This document shows, one piece after another, positions 23,164-28,817 of a DNA stretch of 28,817 nt (position 1 is the first letter of the stretch; every line of letters begins with the position of its first letter). The translations under genes were made by a program, and so were the position numbers. The notes beneath the pieces are model-generated. The model was not told the DNA's origin and did not search any database. It saw only the letters and a list, made by a program, of their open reading frames with translations. The stretch is from DASYRM01 sp036004405 (GTDB taxonomy: Bacteria > Acidobacteriota > Vicinamibacteria > Vicinamibacterales > UBA2999): the NCBI GenBank assembly GCA_036004405.1, contig DASYRM010000068.1:1-28817 (forward strand), in the 5' to 3' direction.

Positions 23164-23705
23164 GAAGACGCCTTCTTGGTCTGCATGCGGAATGGGTTCT
23201 TGCCGGTCTTGAGCGCGTCCACCAACTGCTTGATGTAGCGCTGGCGCGTCTCGGGACGTTTGGCGTCGTTCAACCGGTACAGGCACATCTTGCGCGTCAT
23301 CGGGGACGACGCTTCGAGGTTGGCGCGCGCTTTGGCGCTCTTGGCGATCGCGGTCAGGAAATCCTCGGGCATGACCAGCGCTTCGACGTGGTCGAGCGCG
23401 GTCCACGCGCCGGTCTTCTTCGCCAGCTCGATCGCAGCATGGCCGGCAGGCGACATCAGCCCGGCCTCGATCAAGGCGGCTACGCGCTTCTTGTTGAGGC
23501 CTGACCAGCGGCTCTTGGCTTTGCGCGGCGTGAAGATCTGCAGGAAGAACGTCTCGTCGAGTCGCCAGCGCTTGCTGTCGATCCACCCGAAGCAGAGCGC
23601 TTCCTCGACCGCCTCGTCCCAGTCGAGCGACGAGAGCCCGGTGTGTTTCTTGGCGTAGACCAGTACCACGCCTGGCGCTTTGACGTGGTGCTTCTTCAGC
23701 CACAC
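23160..23705 (-). CDS. YdeI/OmpD-associated family protein
   Basis: Family of small proteins linked in E. coli to bacteriocin and peptide resistance; biochemical role unclear. The 181-aa open part contains the family landmarks WLKKHHVKAPGVVLVYAKK, LDWDEAVEEALCFGWIDSKRW, FTPRKAKSRWSGLNKKRVAALIEAGLMSPAGHAAIELAKKTGAW, and a C-terminal block of conserved charged residues. The listed start is the GTG at 23705, but homology-like sequence (PYPRFQPKSRAAWR) continues upstream in frame to about 23770, where only CTG or ATT codons are available. The true start is therefore probably non-ATG and overlaps the preceding gene. The stop TAG is the foot of a palindromic element. Confidence 0.85.
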   Translation of the reverse strand: MWLKKHHVKAPGVVLVYAKKHTGLSSLDWDEAVEEALCFGWIDSKRWRLDETFFLQIFTPRKAKSRWSGLNKKRVAALIEAGLMSPAGHAAIELAKKTGAWTALDHVEALVMPEDFLTAIAKSAKARANLEASSPMTRKMCLYRLNDAKRPETRQRYIKQLVDALKTGKNPFRMQTKKASS

Positions 23706-23751
23706 ACGCCACGCCGCGCGCGACTTGGGCTGAAACCGAGGATACGGTTCT

Positions 23752-24549
23752 TCAGCGATCTTCGAAATCCTCAGATGACGCCGGGTCGTCCTCCCAGCGG
23801 TGCTTGTCGCGCTCCACGATCTTGTCGGCGCCCTCCAGCTCTTCGCTGTCCTCGTATTCGACGCCGAGCGCCAGGCCGATGTCGTCGACGTTGTTCTGAT
23901 CCGGCGTAGGGTTGTCGCCGCCGGGCGCTTCGTCGCCGGTGCTGTAGGCCGATTCCCAGTCGGCGTCCACGTCGCCGCCGGTGAGCGCGGGGCTGGTCTC
24001 GGTGTGCTTGTCGTAGCGCTCCTTCAGCTCCTGGCGCCCCGACCGCGCGGACGAAGCAGACCGGTCCAGGTTGAGCGAGGAGGGCGGGGTAGGCGACACG
24101 ATGTCGTCGTCGTCCCCGACGATGCGGCGCGCGCGGTCGAGGCCGAGCGCGTGCTTCTTCTTTCCCGCGCCCGCGGCCGCCGCGACCTTCGGCTTTGGCG
24201 CGACCGCTCGAGCCGGGGCCGGCGACGCCTTCGGCTTTGCCGCCGCCTTCTTCGCGATCGCCTTGATCGGCTTTCGGGCAGTTGCCTGGGCAGGTGCGGC
24301 CTTCTTCACCACCCGCCTGATGATGCGCCGGGCTGCGGCCTTCGGGGCGGCCCGCTTGACAGCCTTCTTCGCCGCCCGTTTCGGTGCCGGCCGGGCGGCC
24401 TTTTTGGCTTTCCGGGCGGGCTTGCGGGCGGCTGCCTTACGGGCAGCTTTACGAGCAGCGGCGCGGCCCCGCTTTGAGGAAGAGTGTGCGGCAGCGCGCT
24501 TCGGCGCGGCTGCCGAGCGGCGCCGGGCTGGGGCCTTCCGTTTCGCCAT
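23752..24549 (-). CDS. Histone-H1-like basic domain fused to DUF6335 domain
   Basis: The 265-aa product has two very different halves. Residues 1 to about 145 are an Ala/Lys/Arg-rich tract (repeated AAKK, KPARKA, AAPK units) like bacterial histone-H1 analogues or Ku/LigD tails, likely to bind DNA. From about 150 on the protein is acidic and matches what I recall of DUF6335: SPALTGGDVDADWESAYSTGDEAPGG, TPDQNNVDDIGLALGVEYED, and RDKHRWEDDPASSEDFEDR. ATG at 24549 is chosen as MAKRKAPARRR with GAGAGG about 9 nt upstream; the frame to 24594 has no support. First gene of the minus-strand group between rpsA and cmk. Confidence 0.82.
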   Translation of the reverse strand: MAKRKAPARRRSAAAPKRAAAHSSSKRGRAAARKAARKAAARKPARKAKKAARPAPKRAAKKAVKRAAPKAAARRIIRRVVKKAAPAQATARKPIKAIAKKAAAKPKASPAPARAVAPKPKVAAAAGAGKKKHALGLDRARRIVGDDDDIVSPTPPSSLNLDRSASSARSGRQELKERYDKHTETSPALTGGDVDADWESAYSTGDEAPGGDNPTPDQNNVDDIGLALGVEYEDSEELEGADKIVERDKHRWEDDPASSEDFEDR

Positions 24550-24606
24550 AAGAGTTTCCCTCTCGCCCCCGCGCCCCGCGCGGCAAGCCAACAACGTGGT
24601 CTTACC

Positions 24607-24635
24607 TTGACAGCTGCCGGTAAGTCACGTAAAGT
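24607..24635 (+). promoter_or_regulatory. Strong sigma-70-type promoter of rpsA
   Basis: Perfect -35 TTGACA (24607-24612), ideal 17-bp spacer, and -10 TAAAGT (24630-24635, 4 of 6). TTACC and GGTAA flank the -35 as an inverted repeat (24602-24623). It predicts a start near 24642 and a leader of about 200 nt before rpsA, by far the longest in the window. Confidence 0.65.
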
Positions 24636-24641
24636 CTAATG

Positions 24642-24845
24642 CTTATCGGCGAAGGAGGCCAGCCAGACAGAGGGTGCTCCGGGCATGTCCGTCCCGGGTC
24701 GAGCACCGCTCTTCAGGTCGAATCTCCAGAGCCCTTATAGCGCGCGGCGCCGGTCCCCGCAACCCTTTGATCGCAGTCGCAGCGAAAGCCGCGGAGGCAG
24801 CATAGGTACAAACCGGCAATCGAAATAAAGGAGGACACGTCAGGA
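24642..24845 (+). promoter_or_regulatory. Structured rpsA 5' leader
   Basis: The stretch between the promoter and rpsA has no supported gene. It includes a hairpin with arms GGTGCTC (24673-24679) and GAGCACC (24701-24707) enclosing an inner CGGG/CCCG stem, then a strong Shine-Dalgarno AAGGAGG (24828-24834) at a long 11-nt spacing from the rpsA ATG. A leader of this kind suits S1 autoregulation, known in proteobacteria, but the mechanism here is inferred. Confidence 0.4.
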
Positions 24846-26624
<1,779 letters not shown>

Positions 26625-26629
26625 CGTAC

Positions 26630-26743
26630 GTAGGGGCCGCCTTCCGCCTCCGCCGAGGGCGGCTCGCATAGCGAGCCGCCCAAAGCAGGGCTGCTTAGTC
26701 GGTCCGCTTTGCGGACCGACCCGGCGGACAAGTCAGGCGGCCC
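26630..26743 (+). repeat. Branched composite REP-like element with three nested hairpins
   Basis: GTAG foot (26630-26633), outer stem GGGCCGCCT/AGGCGGCCC (26634-26642, 26735-26743), inner stem TCCGCC/GGCGGA (26643-26648, 26723-26728) and the CAAGTC bulge, exactly as in the short copy at 10789. Its loop holds three extra perfect hairpins: 26657-26681 (11-bp arms, loop ATA), 26683-26696 (6-bp arms, loop GG) and 26698-26720 (10-bp arms, loop TTT). Confidence 0.88.
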
Positions 26744-26757
26744 TTCGAGTTCGACAG

Positions 26758-26787
26758 CGGGCGGCGCCGGAGGCACGGCGCCGCCCG
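26758..26787 (+). terminator. Strong hairpin between rpsA and the HU gene
   Basis: Perfect 11-bp arms CGGGCGGCGCC and GGCGCCGCCCG with an 8-nt loop, no GTAG foot and no T-run after it. It could attenuate or process the rpsA-HU transcript; a factor-independent terminator is doubtful because the U-tract is missing. Confidence 0.45.
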
Positions 26788-26816
26788 TTCGGCAGTACCT
26801 AGCGTGAGGAGTCACA

Positions 26817-27182
26817 GTGAATACACCTGGCGGCAGCATGACCAAAGCGGAGCTCGTGGAAGAAGTGTCCCGAGTGTCCGACCTCACGAAGAAGCACTCC
26901 GAGGTGATCGTCGACACCGTCTTCAAGAGCATCATCGACGCGCTGCATCGCGGCGAGAAGATCGAGCTCCGCGGGTTCGGCAGCTTCCGGCTGCGCAAGC
27001 GCGAGCCGCGCAAGGGGCGCAATCCGAAGACCGGCGACAAGGTGGATGTGCCGCCGAAGAAAGTCCCGTACTTCAAGCCCGGCAAGGAGCTGAAGGACCT
27101 GATCAACCGCGAGGCCGAAGCCGCCGAAGCGGCGGCCGCGCCCACCGATCCCGCCGTTCCGCCCGCGGCCTCCTCGTTCTGA
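26817..27182 (+). CDS. HU/IHF-family DNA-binding protein
   Basis: Nucleoid protein that bends DNA. The 121-aa product contains the full fold: MTKAELVEEVSRVSDLTKKHSEVIVDTVFKSIIDALHRGEKIELRGFGSFRLRKREPRKGRNPKTGDKVDVPPKKVPYFKPGKELKDLIN, with the DNA-wrapping arm tip GRNPKTG. GTG at 26817 is preferred because GAGGAG lies 6 nt upstream; it adds NTPGGS before the usual MTKAEL start at 26838, which has no Shine-Dalgarno. An Ala/Glu/Pro tail of about 20 residues follows the core. Position after rpsA suggests the ihfB slot, but sequence alone does not separate IHF-beta from HU. Confidence 0.94.
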   Translation: MNTPGGSMTKAELVEEVSRVSDLTKKHSEVIVDTVFKSIIDALHRGEKIELRGFGSFRLRKREPRKGRNPKTGDKVDVPPKKVPYFKPGKELKDLINREAEAAEAAAAPTDPAVPPAASSF

Positions 27183-27204
27183 CCCCGGCGGCGGCTGCGC
27201 ACGG

Positions 27205-27702
27205 ATGGAACGTCTCTGGTCGCCCTGGAGACTGGACTACGTGACCGGCAGCAAGGCCGACGTCGGCTGCGTGTTCTGTACGGAGCCGACCGTGCCCGAG
27301 TCCGAGTCGCTGATCCTTCACAGCGGCTCGCAGTGCTACGTCATCCTCAACCGCTATCCCTACAACCCGGGCCACCTGATGGTGCTGCCGAACCGGCACG
27401 TGCCGGCGCTGGTGGATCTCTCGGCCGAGGAGCTGCACGAGCTCGCGGACCTGACGCGCCTCGCCGAGTCGGCGCTCGTCACCGCCTACCGGCCGCAGGG
27501 CATCAACGTGGGCATCAACCTGGGGCTGTCGGCGGGGGCCGGCATCCGCGAGCACCTGCACGTGCACCTCGTGCCACGCTGGAACGGCGACACCAACTTC
27601 ATCAGCGTGGTCGGCAACACCCGCGTGCTGCCCGAGGATCTGCAGCAGTCCACGGCGCGCCTCCGCCCTGTCTTCGCGGATCTGATTTCCAAACGTACGT
27701 AG
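27205..27702 (+). CDS. HIT-family nucleotide hydrolase/phosphorylase
   Basis: Histidine-triad enzyme acting on dinucleoside polyphosphates or AMP esters. The 165-aa product starts MERLWSPWRLDYV, the N-terminal signature of the AP4A-phosphorylase-like bacterial branch, followed by the Cys pair CVFC, ILNRYPYNPGHLMVLPNRHV and the triad REHLHVHLVPRWNGDTNF (HxHxH). The gene starts 22 nt after the HU stop and may be co-transcribed with it. The stop is TAG within ACGTAG, which is the foot of a long perfect palindrome, so the end of the gene coincides with the repeat edge. Confidence 0.93.
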   Translation: MERLWSPWRLDYVTGSKADVGCVFCTEPTVPESESLILHSGSQCYVILNRYPYNPGHLMVLPNRHVPALVDLSAEELHELADLTRLAESALVTAYRPQGINVGINLGLSAGAGIREHLHVHLVPRWNGDTNFISVVGNTRVLPEDLQQSTARLRPVFADLISKRT

Positions 27703-27732
27703 AGGCGGACCTTGAGGTCCGCCTCTACGTAC
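27695..27732. repeat. Perfect 38-bp palindrome with GTAG and CTAC feet on both sides
   Basis: The left arm is GTACGTAGAGGCGGACCT, 18 bp and perfect, with loop TG. Both ends therefore carry the GTAG/CTAC foot. The left foot gives the HIT-gene stop TAG (27700-27702); the right end contributes the first bases of the next gene's -10 TACAAT (27730-27735). Confidence 0.93.
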
Positions 27733-27735
27733 AAT
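27730..27735 (+). promoter_or_regulatory. -10-like TACAAT five bases before the acyl-CoA dehydrogenase-like gene
   Basis: TACAAT (5/6 to consensus) is followed by GCCCC and the ATG at 27741. Its first three bases belong to the palindrome, so the repeat appears to have helped create a promoter. A leaderless mRNA is predicted. Confidence 0.5.
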
Positions 27736-27740
27736 GCCCC

Positions 27741-28697
27741 ATGGACTTCACGCTCTCCGACGCCCAGCGTGCCTGGCAGGAGAAGGGGCGTGCGCTGGCC
27801 CACGAGTGGCCGATGGGGATGGTGGCCGCCGCCGTCGCCGAATCGGCCCAGGCCGCCGGCGTGTTCGCGGCGGACCTCGACGCGTCGAGTGCCGTCGCGC
27901 TCATCGAAGCCGCCGGGATCGAGCATCCGGTCGGCGCCGTGACACTGGCGCTGCAGGTGGCCACCAGCGTCTCCCTGGCGGGCGCCGTGGAGCTGCATCC
28001 GTCCACCGGTCGCGCGGTGGCGCTCTCGTCGGAGGTGAAGCCGACGCTCCAAGGCGATCGCCTGAACGGTCGCGCGACGTGGGTGGGCCCGATGGCCACC
28101 GAAACGGCACTCATCGTCGGCGCGCTGCAAGGCGACGACACCGTCGCGTGCGCGGTGGCGGCCAGCGCCGCGGGAGTGGCGGAAGCGCAGATTCGCGCCG
28201 CCGGGCTGCACGGGTTTGCCTGTTCGCACCTGACGTTCACCAACACGCCGTGCGTTTCGCTCGGATCGCCGAAACCGGTGATGGCACGGGTGCGCGTCCT
28301 GCTTGCCGCCGCCGGCATCGGTATGGGGCGGCGCGCCGTGCGCGAGGCGTTGAAGGCGGCCGCCGCCTACGGCCGCACGGGCGCCGGGGGCGAGCAGACG
28401 GTGCAGGGGCTGCTCGCCGACGCCGCCACCGAGCTCGACGCCGCGATGCTGCTCGTGCAGCAGGCGGCGCTGCGCTCGCCGATGTCGCTCGCGCAGGCGT
28501 CGATGGCCAAGCTCACCGCTTCGGAGGCGGCGCAGCGCGCCGTCGCGCGCGCCACGCAGATCGTCGGCGCGGAATCGTTCCGCGAGGGTCACATCCTCGA
28601 GCAGCTCACGCAGGACGTGCGCGCGCTGGAGCTGTTTGCGGGTCGCACGGAGGCGTTGCGTGAAGCGGTCGCGGACGAAGTGCTGCCGAAGGCCTGA
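27741..28697 (+). CDS. Degenerate acyl-CoA dehydrogenase-like protein
   Basis: The 318-aa product begins like an acyl-CoA dehydrogenase (MDFTLSDAQRAWQEKGRALAHEW) and ends with the C-terminal helical bundle (GMGRRAVREALKAAAAYGRTG, ATELDAAMLLVQQAAL, SMAKLTASEAAQRAVARATQIVGAESFREGHILEQLTQDVRALELF). It is about 60 residues shorter than the usual 380; the N-terminal helical domain looks shortened and the FAD-contact segments are weak. Where family members have Y-E-G-T with the catalytic Glu, this one reads FAGRT, so the base is missing. It is probably a non-catalytic partner of another dehydrogenase or an evolved regulator. Start chosen by the family N terminus and -10 at 27730; no Shine-Dalgarno. 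Confidence 0.8.
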   Translation: MDFTLSDAQRAWQEKGRALAHEWPMGMVAAAVAESAQAAGVFAADLDASSAVALIEAAGIEHPVGAVTLALQVATSVSLAGAVELHPSTGRAVALSSEVKPTLQGDRLNGRATWVGPMATETALIVGALQGDDTVACAVAASAAGVAEAQIRAAGLHGFACSHLTFTNTPCVSLGSPKPVMARVRVLLAAAGIGMGRRAVREALKAAAAYGRTGAGGEQTVQGLLADAATELDAAMLLVQQAALRSPMSLAQASMAKLTASEAAQRAVARATQIVGAESFREGHILEQLTQDVRALELFAGRTEALREAVADEVLPKA

Positions 28698-28705
28698 GGC
28701 TGATC

Positions 28706-28777
28706 AGGCGGGTCTAAAGACCCGCCTCTACGTACGACGGGCCGCCTGAAGGCGGCCCCTACGAAGGCGGCCCCTAC
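28706..28777 (-). repeat. Cluster of two and a half inverted REP-like elements
   Basis: First: arm AGGCGGGTCT, loop AA, then CTAC (28706-28731). Second: GGGCCGCCT stem, loop GA, then CTAC (28739-28762). The next 15 bases (28763-28777) exactly repeat 28748-28762 (3' half-stem plus CTAC), a tandem partial duplication. Confidence 0.9.
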
Positions 28778-28817
28778 GAAAGCAGCTGCTTGGCGATGGT
28801 CTGCAACTGCAAGTTCG
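28774..28817 (-). CDS. 3' end of a convergent gene, possibly acyl-CoA dehydrogenase
   Basis: Only the last 14 codons are in the window (NLQLQTIAKQLLS, then TAG). The N-x-x-L-x-x-x-I-A-x-x-L-L pattern resembles the C terminus of acyl-CoA dehydrogenases (NEIQRNIIAKQLL-type). If right, it would be a natural partner of the degenerate paralogue facing it. The TAG stop is again the GTAG foot of the partial REP-like element. The evidence is short, so this is tentative. Confidence 0.4.
   Translation of the reverse strand, partial: NLQLQTIAKQLLS

Overview
The window is GC-rich, densely coding bacterial chromosome with no rRNA, tRNA, phage, plasmid or CRISPR signal. The gene set (LeuCD/LeuA, Ku, UvrA/UvrC, EF-P, ScpAB, S1 followed by HU, VapBC, DUF6335, YdeI) together with many short GC-rich palindromes suggests an environmental Gram-negative-type bacterium. 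An acidobacterium of the Vicinamibacteria kind is my best guess, but that is inference from style and was not tested.

Layout: (1) 1-2788, the 3' three quarters of uvrA overlapping a 3-methyladenine DNA glycosylase. (2) 2868-7106, leucine biosynthesis: leuCD, a convergent LysR-type regulator, and a divergently transcribed short leuA. (3) 7152-8727, minus-strand hsp20-htrA proteostasis pair. (4) 8883-11780, efp, thymidine kinase, an unknown membrane protein and Ku. (5) 11784-13333, minus-strand CDP-alcohol phosphatidyltransferase plus an unknown membrane protein. (6) 13389-18617, uvrC, trpS-scpA-scpB and a convergent rluB. (7) 18657-21438, a secreted cupin, a VapBC toxin-antitoxin pair, an alpha/beta hydrolase and a putative lipoprotein. 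(8) 21496-27182, cmk ... rpsA-HU, a commonly conserved order split here by four minus-strand accessory genes (secreted EF-hand-like protein, DUF5655, YdeI, histone-H1-like/DUF6335). (9) 27205-28817, a HIT hydrolase, a degenerate acyl-CoA dehydrogenase-like protein and the last codons of a convergent gene.

The most striking content is not a gene. About twenty short perfect or near-perfect palindromes are scattered through the window. Most carry the tetranucleotide GTAG at the 5' foot of the hairpin (CTAC on the other strand), which is the architecture of REP elements mobilised by RAYT (TnpA-REP, Y1 HUH) transposases. Several different stem sequences share this foot. The elements repeatedly supply the stop codon of the gene they abut (TAG from GTAG, or TGA/TCA from the loop). 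Two appear to lie in frame inside coding sequences (rluB and the DUF5655 gene). One is a branched version with three extra hairpins nested in its loop. No RAYT gene is present in the window.

A second general signal is that many genes have a TANNNT -10-like hexamer only 5-12 nt before the start codon and no Shine-Dalgarno sequence, as expected of leaderless or very short-leader mRNAs. Others (leuA, cupin, HU, the secreted EF-hand-like gene) have strong Shine-Dalgarno sequences.
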